64,000 bases of DNA from Terriglobia bacterium (GCA_020073215.1 JAIQFO010000009.1:1-64000), one strand, 5' to 3'; numbered from the stretch's first letter, positions 16,688 to 25,956 are shown. The notes: generated by a model not told the origin, from the sequence alone. Numbers and translations: made by a program.

Positions 16688-16707
16688 TGGTGACCGTGAG
16701 GTCACCA
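16688..16707. promoter_or_regulatory. Perfect inverted repeat in the divergent kinase/hemB gap
   Basis: TGGTGACC (16688-16695) and GGTCACCA (16700-16707) with a 4-base centre. It is placed between two divergent genes and has operator-like symmetry. No regulator is known. Confidence 0.4.
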
Positions 16708-16795
16708 GGGTAACTCCTCCGGCGCCCTGGATGGACCACGGAGCCCGGCATCGAGTCGTGCGCCCGGCGGGCGCCGGCTGCTAGAATTACCTGTC

Positions 16796-17908
16796 ATGGC
16801 TTTCCCCACCAACCGCTTGCGCCGTTTGCGGCGCACTGAAACCCTGCGCAACCTGGTACGCGAGACCCGCCTCACGCCTGAATCTTTCGTCTATCCACTG
16901 TTCATTTGCCCCGGAACAGGAATCCGGAAAGAAGTGCGCTCCATGCCCGGCGTCTTCAACCTTTCGGTAGACGAAGGCGTCAAGGAAGTGCGCGAGACGA
17001 AGGCTCTGGGAGTGTCTTCCATCATTTTGTTTGGACTTCCCGAGAAGAAGGACGAAGTGGCCACCGGCGCCTGGGCCGAGGATGGCATCGTGCAAAGGGC
17101 GGCGCGCGCCATCAAGAGTGAAGTGCGAGACGTGCTCGTGATCGCCGATGTTTGCCTGTGCGAGTACATGTCGCATGGACATTGCGGCATCGTAGCGCAA
17201 GCGGGCAGACCGCGGTCGCTGGGCGCGGCGGCAAGAGACGTGTCCAAGGCCATGGCCAGAACGGTCACGAGTCCCCAGGAAAAAGAAAAGGCCATCAAAC
17301 GAATGGCCGCGGCTGCCACCCACCCGGCGGCTCCACCTGAGTTCGAGATCCTCAACGACGCCAGCCTGGAATTACTGGCGCGCACGTCGGTTTCACTGGC
17401 GCGGTCCGGCGTCGACATCATCGCGCCCTCCGACATGATGGATGGCCGGGTCGGCGCCATTCGCACCGCGCTCGACCAGGCCGGTTTCGCCAACACTCCG
17501 ATTCTCTCCTATGCGGCGAAGTACGCCTCCGGCTTCTTCGGTCCGTTTCGCGAGGCTGCGGATTCCGCGCCGCAGTTTGGCGACCGGCGCTCCTACCAGA
17601 TGGATCCCGCGAATGTTCGCGAGGCCATGCGCGAGATCGAGTTGGACATTGAAGAGGGCGCGGACATGATCATGGTGAAGCCGGCCCTCCCCTACCTGGA
17701 TGTGATTGCCGCCGCCCGCGACCGTTTCGACCTGCCGCTCGCCGCCTATCAGGTCTCAGGCGAGTACGCGATGATCGAGGCCGCCGCCCGCAACCAGTGG
17801 ATCGACCGCGACCGCGTGATGATGGAATCGCTTGGCTCCATCCGCCGCGCCGGTGCGAGCATCATTCTGACTTATTACGCCAAGGAAGCGGCGAAACTGC
17901 TGGCTTAG
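16796..17908 (+). CDS. hemB: Porphobilinogen synthase (delta-aminolevulinic acid dehydratase), zinc type, with insertion
   Basis: Condenses two 5-aminolevulinates in heme synthesis. 370 residues against about 325-335 for the family. Zinc site DVC120LC122EYMSHGHC130G. Schiff-base lysines lie in [16 protein letters not shown] and [10 protein letters not shown], with [14 protein letters not shown] between. The extra length is a segment of about 40 residues after GHCGIV (roughly residues 134-183, including [20 protein letters not shown]), before [11 protein letters not shown]. It lies beside the active-site lid. ATG 16796. Confidence 0.95.
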   Translation: MAFPTNRLRRLRRTETLRNLVRETRLTPESFVYPLFICPGTGIRKEVRSMPGVFNLSVDEGVKEVRETKALGVSSIILFGLPEKKDEVATGAWAEDGIVQRAARAIKSEVRDVLVIADVCLCEYMSHGHCGIVAQAGRPRSLGAAARDVSKAMARTVTSPQEKEKAIKRMAAAATHPAAPPEFEILNDASLELLARTSVSLARSGVDIIAPSDMMDGRVGAIRTALDQAGFANTPILSYAAKYASGFFGPFREAADSAPQFGDRRSYQMDPANVREAMREIELDIEEGADMIMVKPALPYLDVIAAARDRFDLPLAAYQVSGEYAMIEAAARNQWIDRDRVMMESLGSIRRAGASIILTYYAKEAAKLLA

Positions 17909-17963
17909 TCCGGATGATTCACGGCGAGTCCGGAAAGCATGGGCAAGGGCGCGGCTTTCAGCC

Positions 17964-18674
17964 GTGACGTATAGCTCGGCCAAAGGTTCGGATTCGGCCG
18001 CTGAGGGTGGAGGCTTGAAGCGCTACGCGAAGTTCTCGTCGACGGAACTCGTAACCGCCTGCGCTGGCTCGAAAGACGAGCGGGCGTGGGCAGAGTTCGT
18101 CCGCCGATTCCATGGCGTGATCGCCGCCGCCGCCCTGCGGACCGCCCGCCGCTGGGGCGAACCCTCCCGTCCTCAACTGGACGACTTGATCCAAGATACT
18201 TACCTCAAGCTCTGCGAGAACCATTGTCGTTTACTGCATTCGTTCCAGCCGTACCACGAAGATTCCATTTATGGCTTTCTGAAGGTGGTTGCCGCCAACG
18301 TCGTCCACGATCATTTCAAGTCGGCGCTGGCCGCCAAGCGGGGTGCGGGTCAAACTGAAGCGCTCGTGGACCATATTCACATCCACCCGAGAACCGCCAG
18401 CACCGACTGCTTGGATGCGGTAGGCCAGCACCTTCAGCTCGCACAGGTCGACAAGATTCTCACCCAGCTAACCGTGGGCAAGGATCAAGAAAGAAAGCGT
18501 ACGATTTTTTGGCTTCGCCACCGCCAAGGCCTTACCGCCAGTGAGATCGCCGCCATCCCCTCGATCGGACTGACCACCGAGGGGGTGGAAAGCGTGCTCA
18601 TGCGCCTGGTGGCCATGATTCGCAGTCACATTATCAATTCGAGTTCCCAACCGCGAAGTGAAGGTTTTGGATAG
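17964..18674 (+). CDS. ECF-type RNA polymerase sigma factor
   Basis: 236 residues. Region 2 covers DERAWAEFVRRFHGVI to LDDLIQDTYLKL (core binding and -10 reading). Region 4 covers ILTQLTVGKDQERKRTIFWL to LTASEIAAIPSIGLT, TEGVESVLMRL. The start is taken as GTG 17964, which lies in a repeat remnant (GGCTTTCAGCC GTG); TTG 18015 is an alternative that gives a cleaner N-terminus. The zinc-finger/CHAT gene follows after 33 bases and is the likely anti-sigma partner. Confidence 0.85.
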   Translation: MTYSSAKGSDSAAEGGGLKRYAKFSSTELVTACAGSKDERAWAEFVRRFHGVIAAAALRTARRWGEPSRPQLDDLIQDTYLKLCENHCRLLHSFQPYHEDSIYGFLKVVAANVVHDHFKSALAAKRGAGQTEALVDHIHIHPRTASTDCLDAVGQHLQLAQVDKILTQLTVGKDQERKRTIFWLRHRQGLTASEIAAIPSIGLTTEGVESVLMRLVAMIRSHIINSSSQPRSEGFG

Positions 18675-18707
18675 ACAAAGTCGTTCTTAAATATTAGGAG
18701 TTAGTAT

Positions 18708-21700
18708 TTGAATAAGAATCCCAATGGGCATATGGGAGAGGCCGAACTGGCGAGACTGCTGGAGGAATCTCGCCGGCGCCCGGACTCCGCACTGCACGCG
18801 TCGGATGTGCATCCTCATCTTGCCGCCTGTCCGGACTGCCGGAAGCAATTTGAGGAACTCGCGTCGCTCGACTACCTACTGGATCGTCGACTGAAGGGCG
18901 ATCGCCATTCCGCCGCCGAGTCTGTGTCGCACGACGGCGATTGTCCGGACCCGGCGGTCTGGCGTGAGATTGCCGGCGGGCTCACCACAACCACCCAGAC
19001 GCTTGCTCACATCGAACATGCCAGCCGCTGCGATTCCTGTGGCCCGTTGTTGCGCAACGCAGTCGCCGAATTGAACGATCTGAACCGCGACGTCACTACG
19101 GCAGAACGCCAACAGATCGCGGCCCTCCCGAGCGCGAGTGCCGAGTGGCAGCAGCGACTGGCCCAGCGAATCGCCGGAACCCAGGATTCCAGCCTCGATC
19201 CGCAATCTACGCCGTCATGGCGACGGTGGCTGCCCCTTCCGCGCCTCTCAATGGCAATCGCAACGACCGCGGCATTTCTTCTCGCCGTGATTGGCGTGGG
19301 ATCGTGGGTTGTACTGCAACGCAACCAGTCGGCAAGAGCCGGCCATCTCCTCGCCCGCGCCTACACCGAGCAGCGCACCCTCGAACTCCGGATCGCAGGC
19401 GCCGATTATGCCCCCCTGCGCGTGTCCCGCGGACCCGCAGCCTCCTTTACCAGCCGTTCGGAGGCCCTGTTAAAGGCGGAAGATCTGATTGCCGGCCAAC
19501 TCGAATCTCATCCCTCCGATCCCGCCTGGCTTCAGGCACAAGCCCAGGCCGACCTGCTCGAAGGCAAGTACGACGCGGCCGTGGAAGCTTTGCGCCGCGC
19601 TCTTGAATTGCAGCCGCATTCGCCCGAGTTCCTCATTGATCTCGCCACCGCGTACTTCCAGCGCGCGCAGCAGGAAGACCGCAAAGACGATTTCGGCGCC
19701 GCATATGAATCCCTGAGCCAGGCTTTGAGACTGCGCCCCGATGATCCGGTGGCGCTCTTCAACCGCGCCATCGTCGCCGAGCATCAGTTCCTTTACCACC
19801 AGGCACTCGACGACTGGGAGCACTACCTCCGCGTCGATCCCACCTCGCAATGGCGAGAAGAAGCCCGCAACCGGGCCAACGCCGTGCGCGAAAAGCTGAA
19901 ACAGCACGATAGCGGCGCGACGCCCCTCCTCTCTCCTGCTGAATTGGCGGACGCGTCCACCAGCGCCAGTCTCGGTACAGAGGTCGACTCGCGGATCGAA
20001 GATTATTTGCAGGAAGCCGTCAGCTCCTGGTTGCCCCAGGCTTTTCCCGAGGCCAAAGCTCATGCCGAAGCCGATCCACGCGCCGCCCAGGCGCTTTTTT
20101 TTTTGGCGGACCTGACCACCCGGCAGCACGGCGATCTCTGGTTGGCTGATCTTCTCCGCGGCTCCTCCGCACCAAATTTTCCGCAAGCCGTAACCGCGCT
20201 CGCCCGCGCCGTCCAAGCGAATGACGCCGGCGACTACGGCGTCTCCCGCGAACAGGCGGATCGCGCCGAACAATTATTTCGTGCATCCAGCAACATGGCG
20301 GGCGCGCTGCGTGCGCAGTTCGAACAGATATTCGCGGCGCAAATTGATCGGCGCAGCGAAGCGTGTCGGCGACAGGCGACTGCTGCGCTGGCGGAGTCCG
20401 GAAGATATTCCTATTCCTGGTTGCAGATTCAGCTTGGTTTGGAGAAGGGTGTCTGTTCTGGACTGATGGGCGATATTGGCGCCGACGAACAGGCCGCGCG
20501 TCGTGCCATGGATCAAGCGCAGAAAAACGCGTACGGCGGTCTCTATCTGCGAGCCGTGTTTTTCGCGGCCGAAGACACGCGTCTTACTGGCGATCAGGCC
20601 GGCGCTTTCGCAATCGGAAGCATGGGTTTGGGGCGCTATTGGTCAGGCCAATTGCCCGTGGTACGCGGGTACAGCTTTTATTTAGGGCTGGCGGAAGTCG
20701 CTGAGGCTGCCGGCCAACCCAACTTGCAAGTAGCAATCTGGCGGGAAGCAATAGCATTGATCGACAGAGACGAAGGTCTCCTATTTCGCGCTATGGCTCA
20801 CGATTCGCTGGCGGATGCCGCGACGGCAGCCCGTCTGCCGCAGATCGCCGAACAACAATATGCCGAGGCTGCCCGGCTTTTTGCAGCGGCCCCGCGCACT
20901 CAGGCTGCTCGCAGCGATGCTCTCGAGACGGAAATCCGAACCGCTCAGCTGGAAGGGCGATTGGGCCGTTTTGATGATGCCGTCGCGCGCCTGACGGGCA
21001 TACAGGACCAGATTCGGCCGCTTTCCAATCGCTATCTCGTGCAGATGTTCTACTCCACCCTCGGCGAACTGCAACTTCGCAGACATCGGGAGCTCGAAGC
21101 CGAGCAGGCCCTACGGCCAGCGCTCGCCTTGGCGGAACAAAGCCTCGCATCCCTCAGTTCTGAGGCGGAACGTACGAGCTGGAGCAAGGACGCAGCTCCG
21201 GCATATCTCGCGCTCGTCGAGGCAGAGCTCGTGCGGGGCCGTTCGCAGAACGCGCTCGAGACGTTTGAGTGGTACCTGGGAGCGCCCCAGCGCGTGGCGG
21301 CCGATTCCCTCCACCACCAACCTGTGACTGACCCGCCCATGCCGGATCCATCGCGGATCGAGTCCCGCCTTCCTCTTTTAACCGACCAGACGGTGCTCGC
21401 CTATGCCGCGCTCCCCGACGGCCTGGCCATCTGGGTTTATGACGACCGCGGTATTAGCGCGGTCTGGATTCCGAAACCGACCGACGGCCTGCAAGAGTTA
21501 GGGCAAAGATTTTACGACCTGTCCTCGGACCCTGGGTCGGAGCTGACCGCCTTGCGCCGCGACGCGCGCAGCCTCTATGCGGTGCTCATCGCTCCGGTGG
21601 AACAACACCTGGCGCCCGGACGCACGCTGGTAATCGAGACCGATGGATGGATGGCCCGCGTGCCCTTCGAAGCCCTGCTCGATTCGAACGATCGCTATCT

Positions 21701-22382
21701 GATCGAGCGTGCACCGGTTGTTCATTCGCTGGGTCAGGATTCGCAGGCGCGTCTGCGCAGCGACACCGGCATTTCGTCAGACTTGCCGGCCTTGGTGGTG
21801 GGCAGCACAGCTTCGTCGTCGGCCGCTGGCCTCATTCCTCTTCCCGATGTGGCTGACGAAGCGGACGCCGTTGCCCATGCCTTTCATTCCGCCCGTGTGC
21901 TCAAAGGCAGAGAGGCCACGCTCAGCGCGGTTCGGAGTGAACTGCCCGGCGCCGCAGTATTCCATTTTGCCGGACATTCGCTCGCCACTCCCGACAGAAC
22001 GGGGCTGATGCTGGCGGGCGCAGACGAACCAGCGACAACACCCCGTATGTTGGACGCAGCCGCGTTGCGGCACCTTCACCTGCAAACCTTGCAGTTGGCC
22101 GTACTGTCGGCCTGCAGCACTGCCTCCGGCAGCGGCGGCTCCAACGGATTCAACAGCGTTACCGATGCTCTTTTGCGGGCGGGTGTGCCCCACGTGGTCG
22201 CCAGCCGGTGGACCGTGGACTCGGTTGAGACCCGGAGCTTTGTCGAGGATTTTTACCATAACGCACTATCCGGCCAGCCTGTTTCCGAAGCACTCCGCCA
22301 GACCGTGCGAAAGATGCTGGCCAACCCGCGCACCGCGCACCCTTATTACTGGTCCGCTTTTTCAGCCTACGGACGGCCCTAG
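18708..22382 (+). CDS. Zinc-finger (anti-sigma type) membrane protein with TPR and CHAT protease domains
   Basis: 1224 residues. The start is TTG 18708 with AGGAG seven bases upstream. There are two anti-sigma-type zinc motifs HxxxCxxC (H37-C41-C44 and H104-C108-C111). One membrane span lies at about 180-202 (IATTAAFLLAVIGVGSWVVL). TPR-like repeats fill about 215-860 (for example YDAAVEALRRALELQPHSPE). A C-terminal CHAT domain (about 890-1224) has the caspase-like dyad His1090 (FHFAGHS) and Cys1136 (LSACSTA). The cytoplasmic zinc part should bind the upstream sigma factor. The TPR and protease parts are predicted to be on the other side of the membrane, so signal-driven proteolysis could free the sigma factor, though which substrate is cut is unknown. 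A lipoprotein gene follows. Confidence 0.88.
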   Translation: MNKNPNGHMGEAELARLLEESRRRPDSALHASDVHPHLAACPDCRKQFEELASLDYLLDRRLKGDRHSAAESVSHDGDCPDPAVWREIAGGLTTTTQTLAHIEHASRCDSCGPLLRNAVAELNDLNRDVTTAERQQIAALPSASAEWQQRLAQRIAGTQDSSLDPQSTPSWRRWLPLPRLSMAIATTAAFLLAVIGVGSWVVLQRNQSARAGHLLARAYTEQRTLELRIAGADYAPLRVSRGPAASFTSRSEALLKAEDLIAGQLESHPSDPAWLQAQAQADLLEGKYDAAVEALRRALELQPHSPEFLIDLATAYFQRAQQEDRKDDFGAAYESLSQALRLRPDDPVALFNRAIVAEHQFLYHQALDDWEHYLRVDPTSQWREEARNRANAVREKLKQHDSGATPLLSPAELADASTSASLGTEVDSRIEDYLQEAVSSWLPQAFPEAKAHAEADPRAAQALFFLADLTTRQHGDLWLADLLRGSSAPNFPQAVTALARAVQANDAGDYGVSREQADRAEQLFRASSNMAGALRAQFEQIFAAQIDRRSEACRRQATAALAESGRYSYSWLQIQLGLEKGVCSGLMGDIGADEQAARRAMDQAQKNAYGGLYLRAVFFAAEDTRLTGDQAGAFAIGSMGLGRYWSGQLPVVRGYSFYLGLAEVAEAAGQPNLQVAIWREAIALIDRDEGLLFRAMAHDSLADAATAARLPQIAEQQYAEAARLFAAAPRTQAARSDALETEIRTAQLEGRLGRFDDAVARLTGIQDQIRPLSNRYLVQMFYSTLGELQLRRHRELEAEQALRPALALAEQSLASLSSEAERTSWSKDAAPAYLALVEAELVRGRSQNALETFEWYLGAPQRVAADSLHHQPVTDPPMPDPSRIESRLPLLTDQTVLAYAALPDGLAIWVYDDRGISAVWIPKPTDGLQELGQRFYDLSSDPGSELTALRRDARSLYAVLIAPVEQHLAPGRTLVIETDGWMARVPFEALLDSNDRYLIERAPVVHSLGQDSQARLRSDTGISSDLPALVVGSTASSSAAGLIPLPDVADEADAVAHAFHSARVLKGREATLSAVRSELPGAAVFHFAGHSLATPDRTGLMLAGADEPATTPRMLDAAALRHLHLQTLQLAVLSACSTASGSGGSNGFNSVTDALLRAGVPHVVASRWTVDSVETRSFVEDFYHNALSGQPVSEALRQTVRKMLANPRTAHPYYWSAFSAYGRP

Positions 22383-22416
22383 GCTTCATAAGTTCGATTT
22401 GGGTAGGCCACGGCTT

Positions 22417-22513
22417 CTCAGACTGCGGAAAGACGCATTTGATTTTGGGTGGGGCAGCGCTTCAGTGCTGCAATAACTTGCTTGTGTCCATCGACGGCTT
22501 TAGCCGCTGAGGG
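22417..22513. repeat. Family B repeat, near full length
   Basis: Runs from CAGACTGCGGAAAG through GGGTGGGGCAGCGCTTCAG to GGCTTTAGCCGCTGAGGG. The start, the central hairpin and the end line up with copies at 29949-30051 and 40744-40841. Confidence 0.8.
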
Positions 22514-22568
22514 ACGCGCCTTCCGAGCCAAGCTTCTTATGAAACTATCCCGAACACAGGAGAACCTG

Positions 22569-23606
22569 ATGCGAACCAATCGCTCTTTCAACCGCTCCCT
22601 GATTGCGCTGGCCAGTGGTGTCCTGGCCACGCTCTTCCTCATCGCTTGTCAACAATCTCAACCACCAACTCCAGCGACTCAGTCCAAGGCCGCCACCACC
22701 GAGAAAGTCTTCGTGGTCTTCGAAGGACCGTGGGCCATCGTGGCGGACCCGAAAGACCCCAACAGCGTCCTGGCTCTCGCGCCCAAGACGAAACTCCACC
22801 GCGATCTCTACGTGGCCGCCTCCAATGACTCGGTGCTGGCCGCGGGAACTTACGATCTTTCTGTTCCCGCCCATGGAGCCGCTTTTTCGGGGACGCTCGA
22901 TCCCAGCTTTGCCCAAGCAAAGATCGACGCCAAGAGCCTGCAACACGCGCTCGATGACAAGTCCGGCCGCTACGTGATTCGCCTGCCCAAGCCCGAAGCC
23001 TACGTGGCTGCCAGAAGATTCCGTAGTCGCGTCGGCGCTAAGTACGTTCCCGAAGCTACGACCGAGCAGAACTACGCCACCCAGGTGTCGTTCCGTTACA
23101 CTGTCAGCACTCTGAACGGTTTCTCACTGGCGGGCACGCCGGATACCGGCACCTTCAACCCGCTGCTTCTCCAGCTCGACACCCCAACCATTCGTTTTGC
23201 CATCGAGCCGGCTCAAATGGACGACCCGAGGGATAAGTGCAGTACGCACTCCCGTGAGGCTTTCCGCGATACAGCGATGTTCCTGGGATTGACTTTGTTT
23301 GTAGATTTTCCGAACGACCCGGCAGACTGCCACAAGAAGGATCCGCAGATGGTGCGCTCAACCAAAGCGGAAGCAGGCCAGGGACCTTCATTGAATCGGA
23401 ACGCGGCGCTCTCTCTTGAGGCGTTGGATCACTCCGAGACCGCGAACGTAGCGGGCAGAGAGGTTACGTTGGGTCGTGCAGAAATCCTCTCAACCGTTGT
23501 CGAAGCGGACCCAGTGGCGCACTACCTCACCGACGCCATGTATCTCTTCCATGTTTCAGGGGGCGCCTGCATGGCTCCGATCCTGTTCCTTACGACAACC
23601 TCCTAA
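22569..23606 (+). CDS. Lipoprotein of unknown function, third gene of the sigma/CHAT module
   Basis: 345 residues from ATG 22569, with AGGAGA seven bases upstream; ATG 22539 is less likely. Lipoprotein signal: MRTNRSFNRSLIALASGV, then ATLFLIAC with lipobox LIAC. The mature part opens KVFVVFEGPWAIVADPKDPN and holds beta-rich stretches and two Cys pairs (DKCSTH, ADCHKK). I recognise no named family. Being behind the CHAT gene on the same strand, it may be a substrate, a sensor or a target of the sigma factor; this is inference. Confidence 0.75.
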   Translation: MRTNRSFNRSLIALASGVLATLFLIACQQSQPPTPATQSKAATTEKVFVVFEGPWAIVADPKDPNSVLALAPKTKLHRDLYVAASNDSVLAAGTYDLSVPAHGAAFSGTLDPSFAQAKIDAKSLQHALDDKSGRYVIRLPKPEAYVAARRFRSRVGAKYVPEATTEQNYATQVSFRYTVSTLNGFSLAGTPDTGTFNPLLLQLDTPTIRFAIEPAQMDDPRDKCSTHSREAFRDTAMFLGLTLFVDFPNDPADCHKKDPQMVRSTKAEAGQGPSLNRNAALSLEALDHSETANVAGREVTLGRAEILSTVVEADPVAHYLTDAMYLFHVSGGACMAPILFLTTTS

Positions 23607-23719
23607 GCCTTTCTCGAATTCGAGGCGGAAATACACAAACGATTCTCCGCCTCGTCTGTTTTGTCGATTTTCCCAAATCATCCCATCGGAGGACGCGATA
23701 ACTAGGAAATCGTTCTCTC

Positions 23720-24592
23720 TCAGCGTTCCACAGGATAGGCCAATCGCACCAGCGTTCTCTCCGAAAAAGGCACGTAAAGCAAAGCGGCAGTCGCGGCGAA
23801 TGCCAGGCCCACTCCAATCTGCGGCAGCAGCAGAAACGGCGCGATGGCCCAGAGTTGATCGAGCGCCAGAACAAAGGGGAAGAGCCGGGCGAAGGTCCCG
23901 CCCAGCTTGCGAAAATCGAAGCCCACCGCGGACAGCAAATAGAAGCGCAGGGGAATCCCCACCGCGCCCGTAATCAACACTGCGCCCACAATGACCAGAG
24001 CCCTCCAGCCCGGGAGAAAACTGCTTGCAACCCGCTCCGCATCCCTCAGGTGCGCCAGCCCGCTCACGTAAAAGATGAGATACATCGTCTGAATGAGCGC
24101 GAAAAGCGCGCGCACCAATCCGCGCCGGGGAAAGGGCACATGCAGTTCGGGATGCAGTTCGTGTGGCGCGGGCGCCCCCGCCCGCGTGCCCTTGTCTTGC
24201 GCGAGGACGGGCGCGGATACCGTCGCCCCCGCTGCGCCGCCGTCGACCGGCGCGATGAAGCGGTATCCGCGGCGGGCCAGGGTTTCGACGAAGCGCGGGC
24301 TCGACGCGGAATCGCCCAGCGCCTCGCGGATCTTGTTCACCGCGGTGTTCAGACTGTGATCGAAATCGACGAAGGTATCCGCCGGCCAGATGCTTGCCCG
24401 CAGATCGTCGCGCGTCACCACTTGCCCGGAATGCTGCAACAGCGCCGCCAGCACTTGAAACGGCTGCTCCTGAAGCCGGATGCGCGCCCCATTCTTGCGC
24501 AGCTCTCCCGCCGCCAGGTCAACTTCAAAAACGCCAAATCGCAGAAGCGTGGCTCCGCGGTCGGAGGAAGGGTTGGACGGAGGCATCGGCAT
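23720..24592 (-). CDS. Winged-helix DNA-binding membrane protein (CadC/ToxR-like)
   Basis: 290 residues. The N-terminal OmpR-type winged helix (about 15-112) is clear: FGVFEVDLAAGELRKNG, FQVLAALLQHSGQVVTRDDL, FVDFDHSLNTAVNKIREALGD, FVETLARRGYRFI. A linker (about 113-150) follows, then four hydrophobic segments (ALFALIQTMYLIFYVSGL, ALVIVGAVLITGAVGIPL, LFPFVLALDQLWAIAPFLLL, GVGLAFAATAALLYV). The linker codons around 24161-24190 match the family A palindrome. A membrane-bound one-component regulator is likely; its targets are unknown. Confidence 0.82.
   Translation of the reverse strand: MPMPPSNPSSDRGATLLRFGVFEVDLAAGELRKNGARIRLQEQPFQVLAALLQHSGQVVTRDDLRASIWPADTFVDFDHSLNTAVNKIREALGDSASSPRFVETLARRGYRFIAPVDGGAAGATVSAPVLAQDKGTRAGAPAPHELHPELHVPFPRRGLVRALFALIQTMYLIFYVSGLAHLRDAERVASSFLPGWRALVIVGAVLITGAVGIPLRFYLLSAVGFDFRKLGGTFARLFPFVLALDQLWAIAPFLLLPQIGVGLAFAATAALLYVPFSERTLVRLAYPVER
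24161..24190. repeat. Family A palindrome inside the winged-helix gene
   Basis: GTGTGGCGCGGGCGCCCCCG followed by CCCGCG. It has the GTGTGG lead and the GC arms of the intergenic copies, and is translated in the linker as GTRAGAPAPH. Confidence 0.65.
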
Positions 24593-24622
24593 CTCGGCGC
24601 GCCCGTAGTGTACCGCGAGCCA

Positions 24623-24700
24623 GTCGTTGGTCGTTAGTCGTTCGCGATGACGGTTTGCGAGCGACGTTTGCTAACGACCAGCGACCAACGACCAACGACC
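24623..24700. repeat. Inverted low-complexity repeat (GTCGTTGGTCGTTAG / CTAACGACC...)
   Basis: CGTTGGTCGTTAGTCGTT on the left pairs with CTAACGACCAGCGACCAACG on the right around about 30 bases. The right arm is itself a tandem of CCAACGA units. It lies just before the small membrane protein gene. Confidence 0.65.
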
Positions 24701-24720
24701 GAAAAGGCTACAATAGCCGC

Positions 24721-24897
24721 GTGAACGCCCCCGTTTCGCCGAAGCCGGTAGCTGACAGCGAGCATCAGAAAAACCGGCATCAGCACCGCCACTCCATCTA
24801 CGCCGCCGAAGCCACCGGCTTGCTTCTCATGGCGGTTCTTCTGCTCATTCTTACCCTCATCCGCTATTGGCGGTACATCCCCTGGAGCGCGCGCTGA
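24721..24897 (+). CDS. Small single-span membrane protein
   Basis: 58 residues from GTG 24721. A polar His/Lys-rich N-terminus (SEHQKNRHQHRHSIYAAEA) is followed by one membrane span (TGLLLMAVLLLILTLIRYW). An AT-rich CTACAATA box lies about 8 bases upstream. It ends just before miaA starts, so it may be the first gene of that operon. Function not known; the coding call rests on the span and position. Confidence 0.55.
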   Translation: MNAPVSPKPVADSEHQKNRHQHRHSIYAAEATGLLLMAVLLLILTLIRYWRYIPWSAR

Positions 24898-24917
24898 AGT
24901 TACCCGAGGTTGCGATA

Positions 24918-25910
24918 GTGCCTGAGAAAGTGCCGAAGTTAGACCAGGAACCGCTGGTCGTTGTCGTCCTGGGCCCCACGGCAAGCGGCAAGACCGCTCT
25001 GGCCCTGGCCATCGCGCTGCGCTTTCACGGTGAAATCGTCAACTGCGACTCGGTTGCCATGTACCGCGATTTTGAAATCGGCACCGCCAAGCCCAGTCCG
25101 GCCGAGCGCGCCGAAATTCCGCATCATCTCCTCGATTGCGTGGACCCGCTCACCGACCTCAGCGCCGGTGAATATGCCCGCCAGGCGCGGCAGGTCCTGG
25201 ACGAGATCGCGAAGCGCGGACGCTTGCCCATCGTCAGCGGAGGAACCGGACTCTATCTGCGCGCCCTTCTCGAAGGACTCTTTCCCGGCCCGCAGCGCTC
25301 TGAAGATCTGCGTCACAAACTGCGCCAGCGCGCCCAGAAGCGCGGCACCGAGCACTTGCATCGCATGCTGCGCCGCCTCGACCCCTCAGCAGCGCGCCGT
25401 ATTCACGCCCATGACGTTCCGAAGGTGATCCGCGCCATCGAAGTGTGTTTGGCCTCGCGTCGCCCCTCGCGCCGGACTATGACCGAGCTTTGGCAGCAGG
25501 GACGCGAGCCACTGCGCGGCTTTCGCATCCTGCGTCTCGGACTCAATCCCGAGCGCGAAGCCCTCTATGCCCGTATCAACCAGCGGGCCGCCAGAATGTT
25601 CGACGAAGGACGGCTTGACGGAGGACTGATCGTCGGAGGACTGATCGCCGAGACCGAAAGGCTTCTCGCGAAATATGGCGACCAGGCGCGCCCGCTTGCC
25701 TCGCTCGGATACAAGCAGGCGTTCCAGTTCTTGCGCGGCGAATTGGATCGCCAGACGGCGCTCGCCGCGGCCCAGCAAGCGCATCGTAACTATGCCAAGC
25801 GCCAGATCACGTGGTTCCGGCGAGAGCCGGATGTGCATTGGCTGCCCGGCTTCGGCGACGACCCCTCCATCCAAGCCGAAGGCATGGCAATCGTCTCTCG
25901 GCAAATCTAA
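24918..25910 (+). CDS. miaA: tRNA dimethylallyltransferase
   Basis: Adds the isopentenyl group to A37 of tRNAs that read UNN codons. 330 residues from GTG 24918, with GAGG nine bases upstream; a TTG at 24867 would overlap the small gene. Motifs: VVVLGPTASGKTALA (P-loop), VNCDSVAMYRDFEIGTAKP, PHHLLDCVDP, FSAG-type SAGEYARQA, VSGGTGLYLRALLEG, LGYKQ and KRQITWFRRE near the end. An internal repeat (GGLIVGGLIAE) extends one loop. Confidence 0.96.
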   Translation: MPEKVPKLDQEPLVVVVLGPTASGKTALALAIALRFHGEIVNCDSVAMYRDFEIGTAKPSPAERAEIPHHLLDCVDPLTDLSAGEYARQARQVLDEIAKRGRLPIVSGGTGLYLRALLEGLFPGPQRSEDLRHKLRQRAQKRGTEHLHRMLRRLDPSAARRIHAHDVPKVIRAIEVCLASRRPSRRTMTELWQQGREPLRGFRILRLGLNPEREALYARINQRAARMFDEGRLDGGLIVGGLIAETERLLAKYGDQARPLASLGYKQAFQFLRGELDRQTALAAAQQAHRNYAKRQITWFRREPDVHWLPGFGDDPSIQAEGMAIVSRQI

Positions 25911-25920
25911 GAGAGTCCGT

Positions 25921-25956
25921 GCGCGCGGGTGGAGCGCCGGGCGTCCCCACACGAGC
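25921..25956. repeat. Family A repeat remnant before the GH3 gene
   Basis: GGTGGAGCGCCGGGCGTCCC followed by CACACGAGC: one arm and the CACACGAG end of family A in reverse. Confidence 0.5.
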
